Notes under the pieces: model-generated
Told to the model about the DNA's origin: nothing
Databases searched by the model: none
The model's input: only the letters and a program-made list of their open reading frames with translations
Shown here: positions 43,974 to 55,459 of the stretch, piece after piece
Numbering within the stretch: the first letter of the stretch is position 1
Layout: every line of letters starts with the position of its first letter
Translations under genes and position numbers: made by a program
NCBI RefSeq assembly: GCF_020520425.1
Contig: NC_079492.1
Coordinates: forward strand, 144,305,861-144,369,860
Direction of reading: 5' to 3'
Source: Spinacia oleracea
Lineage: Eukaryota > Streptophyta > Magnoliopsida > Caryophyllales > Amaranthaceae
DNA length: 64,000 nucleotides

Positions 43974-44531
43974 TAGGGGTGGCAATGGATCGGAGGTGGA
44001 TCGGGTGGAGATTCATCCGCCTCCATCCGTCAACTTTTCATCTATGATCCAACCCATCTGTCACTCTATTTCCCCTCCATCCACATCCGACTCATCCATC
44101 ATGCATCCGCGGATGAATTGGGTTGGTCGAATGATTAACGATAGTAATTAAAAGTATCGTCAACTTTATTTGTAATATCAATCAATATAAAGTAATATGT
44201 GTTAATACAGTGGACGATGAATTATAATTTTGACATCTACATTATAAAATAAACGAAAACTAATAACAAAAAATTATTAGGTAATACATACATGATTCTA
44301 TTAATAATTAAGTCATTGTAGTAAACAAAATTATTAATTTTAACGGATGGATGGGTGGATCAAATGATGGATTGGGTGACGAGTTGGATGAAGCTCCACC
44401 CGAATCTAACCCGACCCATCACCCGATCCACGCGCCACCCGTTTAACATCAGTGTTTTATCGGGTTTCAACTATATATTCGGTTCGGGTTGTTCGAATAT
44501 CCGTCGGACTTTGATGAAATTGTTACCCCTA
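43974..44531. mobile_element. hAT-like non-autonomous element with GGATCGG subterminal repeats
   Basis: The ends TAGGGGTGGCAATGG and ATTGTTACCCCTA are inverted. An exact 8-bp duplication ATTTGAAG flanks it (43966-43973, 44532-44539). The terminal 120-150 bp are dense in GGATGGA/GGATCGG and CATCCGCC-type motifs, while the middle is plain AT-rich. There is no transposase. Confidence 0.85.
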
Positions 44532-44806
44532 ATTTGAAGGTTGAAAAAATATATAAAAAATATATGTTGAGTTAATATTGAATGTTAAAGGGGGTGAAGT
44601 GGAAGAGATTAATGTATATATTGGACTATTGATAACTTATGTTGAATAAGGAAGATGAAGTGGAAGAGGAGTTAAAGTTGTAAAACATAGAAACAATAAA
44701 AAATAAAAAAAAACTAATAATGAATGAAATGAGGGATGACACATGGCTTCCAATAATCTATGGTGACACATGGCTTCCAATAATCCATGGTTATCCTTTT
44801 TAAATA

Positions 44807-45131
44807 CTCCCTCCGTCTCTTTTTGTTTTTTACGTATTCCATTTTGGGTGTTTCATTTTGTTATTTACATTTCCTTTTATATTGTCACATAATGCATTAA
44901 TATTCTATCAAAATTTGTGCCCAAATATTATTTTAACCAATTAAATCCATTGGACATTAAATATTTCTCATTTTCCCAATGTCAGATTTTTGATAAAAGT
45001 GAAAACATTATAAATAAACGTAATTTTTCTTGTTTAAATAAAAAAAAGTAGAGGAATCTCAATGCATATTAAATAGTCGTTAAATCGCGTGAAAAACATC
45101 AAACGTAAAAAACAAAAAGAGACGGAGGGAG
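44807..45131. mobile_element. Stowaway-like MITE, CTCCCTCCGTCTCTTTTTG family
   Basis: The inverted ends CTCCCTCCGTCTCTTTTTG and CAAAAAGAGACGGAGGGAG are flanked by TA (44805-44806, 45132-45133). It is the same family as 56626-56981, with which it shares most of its length. Confidence 0.85.
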
Positions 45132-45352
45132 TAGGTATAGATGCATCATTTTGACCGACACATTTGTCAATCCACAACTTCAATCACTAATATCTTTATT
45201 TGTCTATTTTTTCACTCAAATTTAATTGTCTATTATTAACAGTTTATAAAGTTGATATACAAGAGAAGCACGAGCTCGACACAACACGACTTTTCCTTCC
45301 CGTTATAGGCACGACCCGTCAGAGCACAAGACACACGAGCTTGACATGTGGG

Positions 45353-45877
45353 TAGACCTGTCAAACGGGTCGGTCGGGTCGGGTTGTAAAAATTTACTTT
45401 CGGATTCGGGTTGAATCGGGTCGGTCACTTTCGGGTTCGGGTTTACAAATGCTTGTTCAAGACCCAGAACTTTCGGGTTCGGGTCGACCCAACGGGTTGA
45501 GAGATTTTAAAACGCGCATTATATTTTCATTAATTTAGGTGAAAAATATACAAAATATTAGCACAAGTTAACAAATTTTCCTACGAAAGTTTATATTTTG
45601 TCAAATTCAATCATAAAATGGCGTATAATTCAAATTAAAATCATATTACACAGAATAATAGTAAAAACAACGTGTCTTTTATGCTTAAATTTTCTCATAA
45701 TCTCATTTATTACTATAAATACAATGATTTTCAATCGGTCGGGTCTAAAACGGGTTCGGTCGGGTTTTGACCCATTCCATTTTGGGTTGTTCGGGTTCGG
45801 ATAAAATCGGGTTACGGGTCACAAAATCTTGTTCAGGACCCAGTATTTTCGGGTCGGGTCGATTTTTGACAGCTCTA
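45353..45877. mobile_element. hAT-like non-autonomous element with GGGTCGG subterminal repeats
   Basis: The ends TAGACCTGTCAAACGGG and TTTTTGACAGCTCTA are inverted. An exact 8-bp duplication CATGTGGG flanks it (45345-45352, 45878-45885). The subterminal regions consist of GGTCGGGTCGGGTT/TTCGGGTTCGGG repeats around an AT-rich centre. There is no coding capacity. Confidence 0.85.
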
Positions 45878-45924
45878 CATGTGGGTATACTATACATATA
45901 TAGCCCGACAAGTGCTCAACTCTT

Positions 45925-46898
45925 AGGCCCTGTTTGGCAAAATTAGCGATGGCGGGTAACGGTTAGCGGTTGAGTAGCGGGTAGCGGTTAAAGTAACGAG
46001 TACCGGTGAATAGTAGCGGGTAACGGTTAGTTGTCAAGTAGCGGGGAACTAATATGAGTGTTCGGTAAAAATAGCGGTTGATATTATAAAATAAAATTAA
46101 AAGCAAGAATATTATTTAAAACTTTATTAATTTTTTCAAACGCTACCCGCTACTTTAAACGCTACTAATTTCTTTTCTCTCTTCTCTCTCTTCTTTTAGG
46201 GTTTTAGTTTTCTTGACCGTTTAGGCCGGAAATAGTCTAATTTCTTCGGAAATTAGACTATTTTCGACCCTTTTTCTTGCTTTTCATTGTTTTCTTTTCA
46301 TGTTTTTGTCTTGTTTTGGTTTATTTCCGTTGATTTGTTCCCCATTTATTTTTGGGGTTGTTCCCAATTTATTTGGGTTTTTCCTAGAGTTTTCTAGGTT
46401 CTTGATTCTCATTCATGGATGAGAATTTTTTTAGGGTTTCAATAATTGGGAAGGAGATTTGGATTCATACAGGTTTAAATTTTATCATTAACTCGTCGAT
46501 CAGAACAATTCGTGCGCAGATTGCGAAGGGCTCTACTTGGAAAGATGTGAAATCATCGAAAATCACTGCTCGCGTCAAGCTAGAAGCGGTGGAGTACGAG
46601 ATGTGCTTTAGGATGCAGAATAGTAATTGTTTTGATTGTAACAGTTATGTATTTTCTTTGAATCTGTGTTATGCAGATCTATTTTATCATTGTAGATGCC
46701 GTATGGCTTTTTATTAATGAAATTGTTCTTCCCCGTCAAAAAAAAAAAAAAAACGCTACTAATTTTAACGTTTGACAAAAGCTACCCAACTGCTACCTCA
46801 ACCGCTAACCGCTACCTAAATCGCTACTTTACCAAACACTTACAAATTTTACAAAAACGCTACCCGCTACCTCAAGCGCTACCGCCGAACACGCCCTA
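45925..46898. mobile_element. hAT-like MITE with TAGCGG repeats, split by a retroposon
   Basis: The left end AGGCCCTGTTTGGC and the right end GCCGAACACGCCCT are inverted. The subterminal regions repeat GTAGCGGGTAGCGGTT and AACCGCTACC. An 8-bp duplication is not convincing here. A poly(A) retroposon occupies 46172-46750, so the original element was only about 380 bp. Confidence 0.65.
46172..46750 (+). mobile_element. poly(A) retroposon inserted in the TAGCGG element
   Basis: It ends TTCCCCGTC followed by a poly(A) tract. It is flanked by the target duplication AAACGCTACTAATTT (46157-46171 and 46751-46765), the hallmark of LINE-mediated insertion. The frame at 46415-46717 starts MDENFFRVSIIG and includes AQIAKGSTWKDV, without a match I know. 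The leader-like 5' part and the TTAATGAAATTG before the tail resemble the 3' end of plant LINEs. It is either a short non-autonomous LINE or a processed copy of a small gene. Confidence 0.7.
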
Positions 46899-47566
46899 AC
46901 TAGCATAATCTCTCCAACAATAAAAGATTATAATTCAAATTTAAGAAGCATTTTCATATAATCTCCTTGTATCAATGTATTTGAGTAGCATGTAATATTG
47001 TAACTTTTTTTTTTTTTTTTTTTTATAAATGTAATATTGTAATCTAATCTACACCCTATAATTTTCATTAATGAAATAACCACTTTTAGCAATGGTGAAA
47101 AGGAATCAAATTTGGCATATACCCTATTATATTGGTTTTTCCCAATCCCCAAAATCCAAAATCATAACCCTAATAAACATTTTCTTGTATTTTAATATTT
47201 TATTTTATTATTTATATCCCCCAAGTCAAACTTCAATCAAAATGGCAGCAAATCAAAACTGATTTTTGCCAATAAATTGCAATACGACGAGTTTGAAAGC
47301 TTTAAAATCTAACTCCTCAAATAGTAAAAATTAAACAAAAAAGATTGTCAGTTACAAAACTCACACAAAACTTCCATCCTCCTCTTTCTCTCTCCTCTGC
47401 AAATTCCATTGAAGAGGGGAATTCTAGGGTTTATGCGTCACCTACAGTGAAATCAATTCTACTTTAATTAATCGAGTTAGGGAGAAAATTGACGCAATTC
47501 CACTTAACATCGTCGCAAAAAATTGACGAATTTTCCCCCAATTTCAGTTTCTTCTAGGGTTTTTTC
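46899..47566. promoter_or_regulatory. 5' flank and leader of SKIP8
   Basis: This is AT-rich with a T20-type run near 47008-47024. The CT-rich stretch around 47375-47400 probably marks the start region, giving a leader of about 180-200 nt. Confidence 0.4.
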
Positions 47567-47644
47567 ATGTACATTGGAGCTTTAATGTCGTATGAATGGA
47601 GATTATTCTATCATCCTTCTTTCCATCGTACTCCTTCATTGTAG
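47567..47644 (+). promoter_or_regulatory. uORF overlapping the SKIP8 start
   Basis: An ATG at 47567 opens a 25-codon frame (MYIGALMSYEWRL and on) that stops at 47642-47644, past the main ATG at 47596 and in another frame. A second in-frame ATG lies at 47585. The first ATG has a weak context (T at -3 and +4), so leaky scanning is likely. An overlapping uORF usually lowers translation. Confidence 0.45.
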
Positions 47645-50600
47645 CCTTCGCCGCAACCGTACTTTGCTTTATTTTCGCTGTCTTCGCCGTTCGATTTTCT
47701 TCCCCCGCCGTGTTTTCGTCGTTGAAAGGTGGTGGTAAAGTACCGAATTTCAAGAAGGAAAGAGAATCAGAAGATACTAGTGGTATTAGTAGTGGTAGTT
47801 TTAATAGTAGTTGTTCCTGCAACGGCAGCGTTTTGAGCGCGGATTGTACGCCGGTGACGGAGAACGGTGGTGAAATGCCGGCGTTAGTTTCGGCGGCGGA
47901 GAAGCAGACAGGCGCTTCGATGATGGAGATGTTGGTGCCGGAGATTACTACTCATGCGCTCAGTTATTTGGATTATCCTAGCCTTTGCCGTCTCTCGATG
48001 ACCAATTCATTGATGCGAAAGGCCGCTAATGATGATAATGCCTGGAAAGCTCTTTACCATAAGGTACAATTTATTTCTTTGTTATTGTAAAGTCTACTTT
48101 CTTTGTGATTGTTTTTATTTATTGCAATATTTTGGTATTTGGTGATTTTATTTGAATGACATTGTTGTTAACTGTGTACTGAACCCTTATTTCGTTTTGC
48201 TGATTGATGAATAATACTGGAAAAACTTAGTGGAAATTTTTGGTTAGGGTGGTGACATGTATGGTGAATCATTAGAATTTGACAGGTCAAGGCCATAAAT
48301 CTTTGAATTTTAGGGTTCCGATTGTTATTTTTCTTGATGCGATACGATGATTTTCACGTGATTTAAGGTCTAATTGTAGTATTGCTGTGTCGCATCATTT
48401 GAGTGTCTGAGGGGTTGGATTTAGGTGCAGGTTTTTCCCAGAGTGTCTGTATATCTTGTTGGGTGTGTTCTCTGTTTCTGTTTATGGGTGTTGTAGTTTC
48501 ACAGGGAACTATATGCCGTAAGCTTTTACCATGGATGCTGGCATCATTGACTGGTTAACGGTGCCTATCACATTTTTCGTTTTGCTGAATTATACTGCCC
48601 CTCTTTTCCGTCTATCTTGATTATGGTCCCTGGATAGCTTGTTGATACTTGGGTGCTTTTGTTTGGAGTTTGGACCCCTTTCTTTGATCCTCTTTATGAA
48701 TGAGGATTTTTGACGGATTTTATAGCAATTTCTTGCAGTTTAGTGTCTTGCTTGATTAAATTTATGGACTGAGATGGTATAGTTCAATTTTGTCATTGTA
48801 GCTACCGTGCTGCTAACTCTTGCTGTTCTCATTCCCTACTTCTGAATTGTGCTCTTGGTTGGTTAGTCGTGTTGAATCAGTAAGAACGGTTTGCTTTCCT
48901 ATTATATTTGGACAAAGTTTTGTCAGATATATCTGAACTACTAAGTAACTGACCCAGTTATAGCACTTTGTTGGAGCTTTTAGTTGCAGATGATAAAAAC
49001 TTTTTTATTGGATATGGATCCTCGACTATTTCTGTAAATGCTTGTTACCAACTGCTTTGTCCACATATGTTGTTTTAGTTATTTGACAATTGGTTGAACT
49101 ACTAAGTACTAACTGACCTTGGTATATTGTTGATTACTTCTGCATAGACTGAAAATGGAAGGAAACATTATGGGTTTGAGATATTCCTTGCAGCTAGCTA
49201 TCTTATTTATTTAATGTTACTTCATGATTCTTTAATGCTACTTTATGTTTGAGATTTTTTCTCTTCCCATGATCCCCCATCTTTCACTCAAAGGCTTTTG
49301 GTCTAACATGATCCATTGTGCAAATAATTCGAAGCTTAAATGAGGTATATTGATTACTTGATTGCCTTTTAAGTTTCCCATGTCATGCATATGGTCATGT
49401 AGATGTTGGCCCTATTTCTATTGTTGTTTTTATCATCCAAACCTATTAAGCTAATCATGATTACTACTTAACTATAACTTGTATCTGATGTCAACGGATT
49501 ACAATTACCCTCAGGGTTCCACTAATACTTTTTTCAGACAATGCATAAAATTTCATATTCAGGACATATGTCATCTAACGGTCGGTTTGTAGCATCTTGT
49601 AATATTTCATTGAAGGTTAAAACTATATGACTTTTATGTTATCCAAGGGTCGGTTTGTGGCATCTTGTAATATTTTTGTTTTTCCATTGGACTAGAAGAT
49701 GGATACTGTTCCATTCTCTTTTTTATTTATTAGAAGGCCTTTTGTCTATTGTGATGCTAAGTTGCTAATCATTCCATAACGGAAGGATAAAAGTAAAAAG
49801 AGTATTGAACTCATTAATTATGGTCGTAAGTATAGATGACATGGAATTAAAATGTCAGTTAGTCAGTATGAAGAAGGATTGCCTGAAACTGAATTTGTGG
49901 TACGTGGAACGGTTACAGGATTTCAATTCGCTACCTATTTATAAAATTTATCCTTCTGTGTTACAATACCAATTCACATTCATTACTTATGTTTTGGATT
50001 TAGTTGGGGGGGAGGGGTATAGTAAATTAGGTGCGGGATTTCACATTTAAAACAATGAAGAACAACACTCACTGGGGGAGGTGGCTTTCATAGATGAATT
50101 GGTGTATGATATGGAAAATTAGGAGTCAGTCTGCTTTTGGGGTTTTAAATGTTTGATTTTTGTCTTTGTGATGAATCACTATCATGGTACAAAAATTGGA
50201 TTTGTGTGCATGTATTAATGCTTCTTTGAACTTACGCCTAGACCTAGGAAAGATATAGAGTGTTGTAGTTGATTTTTATGTTTAACTGTAAGTAATTTCC
50301 CTGCTCTTTAAAATGGATGCCTTATTTCAGCTTATGCATCGTTTATTTAATATCTATTGCATTTTGTGGTTTCTCAGACTATGGACTATTCCTATTCTAA
50401 TTTCTGCATGCTTCAATTTACTTCCATTGTTTTTTCTAGGATTTTACTGTGGAACAAGATAGTGTCAGACCAGCTGATGGTTGGAAGGCTTACTATGCAG
50501 CTACAAGAGCAATTGTGAATATTAATGCAGAATTTTTTAGCATTCTCAGGGAAAGATCACTTCCAGCAATGAGTCGTTTCTGGCGTAATGCAGACTATGT

Positions 50601-51553
50601 GAAGTGCATTCATGCTTCAGGGGAGCTTTTTACTGGGTATGATGCCTTGTTTTTCTGTTAATTGTAATTTTGATGCATGTGGTATAGGTGCATTTGGTGT
50701 TATATTCCTACTTTACACTTTTGCGTGTTCCTTTGGAACTATTAATCTGTGACCTGATGCTTTATTTCATTGTTCTTTGAAAAATAATACTTCAAATGAA
50801 TTTAATTTGATGTGGGATAAGGATAAAGATCACAATCTCTGAATCACTGTTTAAATTGCTCCCATGGATTATTTTGCCCAGACACAATGTTTGTCTTTCA
50901 CTCTTTTTGTCATTAATGTTGAAGTACTGTGAACTTTATATCAGTAAATGAATTTAATATCATTGTAGTGGAGTGCAGCTTTATGGAAACCTTCCTTTAG
51001 ATTATACGAAGTACGTAGTATATCCTATACTTACATGACTTATTGACCCTGTGAACATCATATCTGTCGGTGAAGTTGATCCACGAGTTTTTGTTTTTTG
51101 ATCTGCTGTTTTGTGTTGTTAAAAGTAACTCCCAGTTCTGCATTAAGTTCATCTGTGCTGTCCTTTGTGTAAACATTGAGTTAAATAAATAGTTTATTAC
51201 TGGAATTTATTACTCCAGTACTACTTTAAAATGAAAATTACAAAGGTGGCTTTACCACATGAGCTGATTCCCATGTTTTTTCTCCTGCCAGATATAATGC
51301 AGTAATGGAGAGTTGGCAAATAGCATTTAACTGGGAGCAACTAGCAGATGGTTTTCAAGTTCGTGACGTGCGAGCTAGGGTCCTGACTGGTATGGCTTGG
51401 CTTACCATGAAAGTCTATGCTGAGATGAACGCGGGGCCATATAACGTGACCAATGTGTTTGAGCATCACGATGGGAGGTGGTACATGGTCCATCATCACC
51501 ACTCTGAGATGCTGGTTGATGAAGATGTTGATCAACAGATTGGGCATGCATAA
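47596..51553 (+). CDS. SKIP8: F-box protein SKIP8 with NTF2-like C-terminal domain
   Basis: Three exons (47596-48063, 50440-50636, 51292-51553) give 308 residues. Residues 9-33 form a strongly hydrophobic segment (SYSFIVAFAATVLCFIF), a likely signal anchor. A Ser-rich linker follows. The F-box is at about 110-156 (MLVPEITTHALSYLDYPSLC, WKALY). The C-terminal half (about 165-300) is a SnoaL/NTF2-like cone fold (WKAYYAATRAI, CIHASGELFTGYNAVMESW, RVLTGMAWLTMKV, HHDGRWYMVHHH). Such F-box proteins bind SKP1/ASK and bring substrates to SCF ubiquitin ligases. The NTF2-like part would be the substrate or ligand pocket, though its target is unknown. An N-terminal membrane anchor implies a membrane-tethered SCF subunit. 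The 2.4-kb intron 1 holds nothing recognisable. Confidence 0.93.
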
Positions 51554-52440
51554 CCCAAAGTAGAGAGAGAGGTGCTAATAACTATGAACATAGTAGTCAA
51601 TGGGGGATAAAAGATTAAAAAAAAAATTAGTACAGAATTATTTGTCCTTCAGTGAGAAATCAGTTGGGAATAGAAATTGTGGTTAAACATTTTGAATTGA
51701 TCCAATGTATTTCTTATTATTATTACCCTCAGTTTTGGCTGCTGTTTCATGAGAAGTGGCATGGCAGTCTCTGAAAATGTCTTATATCTTTGCCCCTTCC
51801 ATTTCTGTTCATTTACTCTCTTGATTATCCTGTTGATTTGTTGACATTTCATGTCAGAAATTAGATAACAGGTTCCAGTTTGAATCCACCTTGTGAATTC
51901 ATTAATGTTGACAGCTTTATAGTTAATCTTTTGGGTGATGCTATTGATATTGCAAGCTTGTCTTCCAAGTTCTCGATATATGAGCGACACTTCCCCGATT
52001 AAGGTAAACATAATACCAATCAATATTCTACCTCAATTTTCTATGAGCGACACTTCACTGACTATGGTAAACATAATATCAATCAATTTTCTAAGAGATA
52101 CCTTTATGTCCTTAAGAGTGGGCTAAGAGTCCTTACTATTGATGCAACAAATTCACATAAAGTACCAAAATCATATTAAAATTGAAAAATTGCTTTAAAT
52201 AATCCAACCTTTCGACCATTTTCTGTTAATAATCCAACCTACGGATTATAATCTAATAATCCAACCTTTGCCCCTATTAACTTTTATTGAACCCATGTGA
52301 CTTAAAACCGGCTAAAAATGTTAGATTATTTAAAGTAATTTTTCCTATTAAAATTTAAATTCACAATTAAAACAATTTTTAACCTTTTTATTATCCTTTT
52401 TATGCAAGAGGTTTTTTTTTAAAATAAATAAATTATTTTA
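51554..52440. other. SKIP8 3' flank, no further gene
   Basis: The first 200-400 bp probably hold the 3' UTR. A short duplication (ATGAGCGACACTTC then GGTAAACATAAT) occurs at about 51979-52013 and 52042-52077. TAATCCAACCT recurs three times at 52198-52270. Confidence 0.45.
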
Positions 52441-52444
52441 CTTT

Positions 52445-52900
52445 TTATCCTCTAAACATACTAAACAAAATAAAGCATAATATTAAGACCAATTGAAAAG
52501 TTCCCAATTGATTTCTGAATACCTTATTATTTCTAGATATCCAAAGTGTCCATAGACTGGCTATAAAGAAATTCAATCTATGATCCTTTTTCCAATCCAA
52601 GCTTATAAAAATTTGGATAAAATAGAGCATCTATTCTTTAAAAGAAACGTTTTCATTAGAATTTGAGTGGATTCCCAAAGATCCACCCCTCCATACATGT
52701 TGTGCAAGAGGTTATAAACGAAAAACATGTTGTATGTCTTCTTCTCGAAAACCACAAGTGTCGCAAACTGAGTTAATCAGAACTAGTTTTTGTTGTTGGG
52801 ATAATAGGATATCGTTCCAGGACATGAGAAAATTTGCAACTTTGTCAATCATGAAATGGAAATGAGAAGACTTCTTCCCCATAATATTACTTCCATTGTA
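52445..52900 (-). pseudogene. LINE reverse-transcriptase tail (zf-RVT) remnant
   Basis: On the minus strand, around 52700-52770, the frame CDTCGFREEDIQHVFRL, then a stop, then PLAQHVW matches the zinc-knuckle (zf-RVT) region that follows the reverse transcriptase of plant LINEs. The stop falls where the family has a cysteine. Further on (52630-52490) DWKKDHRLNFF and ASLWTLWISRNNKVFRN continue the same domain in another frame. It is decayed and incomplete. Confidence 0.75.
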
Positions 52901-53479
52901 ATCTAAGTTGTACCAATATGTAAAAATTATATATATAAAAAATTGGTAGCATTTTGTACGTACTTATTAGTACGACTCCAACAAAATGCTACATGACTAT
53001 GTTCATATAAAGTATTACTCCGTAATAATCACAAAAAAGCAGAAGAATAGGGTGTGTGAATATAATAGCGTAAAAATAAAAAAAATCGCATATAAAGTTT
53101 GAGGAATTACGTAGTAGATGCATACGATTACACAATTTTCCCTCACGTGTAAGGAATTTTTTTTTTTTTTTTAAGTAGTAAAATATTACCATCAACGGAA
53201 ATGATACTTATCGAATTTGGTTGTTAAAATATACTTCGTATAAAATTATGACGGTGATAATTATTGAACTTAGTTGCTAATACAGAGTACTATAGCTGGT
53301 AATTTTTTTGAACACTCTTATTCATATATATTCGATCGATTTTATAATTTATTTAAAATCCTAAGTATCTAAGTACAAATCAGAAGACAACTTTAATGGA
53401 TTATAAAAATAGTACTACATGCGGGTATTATGGCTTAATTTTTATAAAAAAATATATGTAAAAAATATTCCGCCATTTA

Positions 53480-53769
53480 GAGCAACTCCAATGGTGGGCT
53501 ACAAGGTGATGTAGCTAAATTAGCCACATCATATTTCTAGCTACAATTAATTTAAGCTATAAACTTTCACATTGGTGGGCTACAATCTCTTGTAGCTCCT
53601 ATAATATTTAATTCATATATTTCCCCTTTTATTTTTTTGAGCTACCTGCCCAAAATAGCTACAATGTTTTAGTAGCTGCTGATGTCATTATTGCAACAAC
53701 GGTGGGCTACCTGCTCATATATTCTTTTTATTCGTGAGCAGGTCTATTTTCCAACCATTGGAGTTGCTC
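53480..53769. mobile_element. PIF/Tourist-like MITE with TTA duplication
   Basis: The ends GAGCAACTCCAATGGTGGG and CCAACCATTGGAGTTGCTC are inverted, and TTA flanks both sides (53477-53479, 53770-53772). The interior repeats GTAGCTA and GGGCTAC motifs. There is no open frame. Confidence 0.85.
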
Positions 53770-53772
53770 TTA

Positions 53773-54453
53773 TATAATCTATTTTTTTTTTTTGAGGAAA
53801 ATAGAATAAAATCTTTTAATAAGGTGAAAGTTAACAAATAACTATAGAATGAATTAATTTTTTTTTTTACATGTATAAGAACTCTACCTTGTATCTAAAC
53901 CATACATTTTAAAATCAATTGCTCATATTGATGAGAAAAAATAGGGGGAATTTTGGAAAGATAATATCTAAACCATTGATTTTTTATTCAATGGTTGATA
54001 TGCTCAAACTCTACATTGTAGAGTTATTTTAGAACTCTAGAGGATCCAAAATCAATAAGTGACATTTATCATTACCACATTGATTTCATCTATTTTAGGA
54101 TATTATATTACTATATAGATGAGTCGAAGAGATTTAAAAGATATTAGGACCGAATACAAATAGAATTATTCATAGAAGTCACAAGAACGGATATTACATT
54201 TTAATTTTATATTTCGACAAGAATACTAGAGAAGCACAAAAAACAACAGAAAACTGGAAAAGAAAAAATAAAACTAAAAACGAAGCTTAATAAATACTAG
54301 TACCATAAAACAATCTAATACATTTGTAATGTGAAGAGAATGACTAAGTCATCTATCTTCATTTCATTATTATTTGACTCAACTTAATTCGGAGAAAGTA
54401 GACGCGTAATTAAAAATTCATGATTTTAATTAATTAATTAATTAATTAATTAA
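53773..54453. other. 3' flank of the dioxygenase gene, AT-rich
   Basis: No gene or clear element is seen. A pair of loosely inverted segments (TACCTTGTATCTAAACCAT near 53885 and ATGGTTGATATGCTCAAACT near 53992) could be an old MITE. Confidence 0.35.
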
Positions 54454-54460
54454 TTAATTA
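54425..54460. repeat. (TTAA)n microsatellite containing the dioxygenase stop codon
   Basis: Nine AATT/TTAA units run across the last codon and the stop of the minus-strand gene (LAN then TAA). Every frame of the repeat meets a stop within 12 nt, so length changes should hardly alter the protein. Confidence 0.9.
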
Positions 54461-55407
54461 GCGAGTTTGAAATGGTCTAGAGCAGGCTTGACACCGTAAT
54501 CTTGGCCAGTAGAGTGGTAATGAGCAATATATTCACCGGTGGTGGTTGGCCTATAAATTGCGGGGTTTTCCGGCGACAATAATTCCTTAATTGGTGCAAG
54601 GATTCTTGGGTTATTCGTTTTTGGCCTGAAAAAACACGGCACAGAAATTCTTGGGCCCACCTTCTTGGATTGCACCCTGTGTATTACACTCTTGTACTTG
54701 TCATTGCTAATCAGCTGCATCCATCAACATTATTTATCACATTAGTTAATTCTCACTAATCACTTCAGATCAAATCATATTATTATTATATCAAACGCTA
54801 ACAAAGTCAATCAAAATACAAAAAATTATTGAGAATCCGAGATACAATTTGAGTCTCCCACTCCTCTGATTATAGCAAAGCCCATTCTGTTAAAGATATG
54901 AGCAGTAGCACGAGCCCTAATGTCTTGGGTCTTAGAAAAATTATGAACTCGTTACAGCAAATCAACAATATCCTTATCCAGTTCTCTCAGAGAAGAAAAA
55001 GAAAAAGGTAAAAAACCATAACAGATCATGTTCCCCCAGCTGCATTATTATTATTACTAGCCTTATATGCACGCGATGCGTGCGAATATAAGAAATCGAT
55101 TTGTGATATTACATTTAATCTTGAAATAATATGTAGAAAATGTAATATAAATGCGATGTGTGCGAATATAAGAAACATATAAGTTAGATAGAGCCGAACG
55201 CATATAAACAGATTGATTAAAATTATAAGAATTAATTAAGGGGCTAGATTGATTAAAAAATTTCTTTGGGCTTTTCATATTGGGTAGGTTATCATTATAT
55301 TCTCTATTCTATAAGTGGAGAGGGTATTTTAGTAATCCAAAGGGACACTAAAATTGGATTTACTAAAATAACCTCAACTCTTCACCTATATGGCTATATA
55401 ATAGAGA

Positions 55408-55459
<52 letters not shown>

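Noticed and set aside
44341-44537. 60-codon frame MDQMMDWVTSWMKL
   Set aside because: It is the translation of the GGATGGAT-type subterminal repeats of a hAT-like element.
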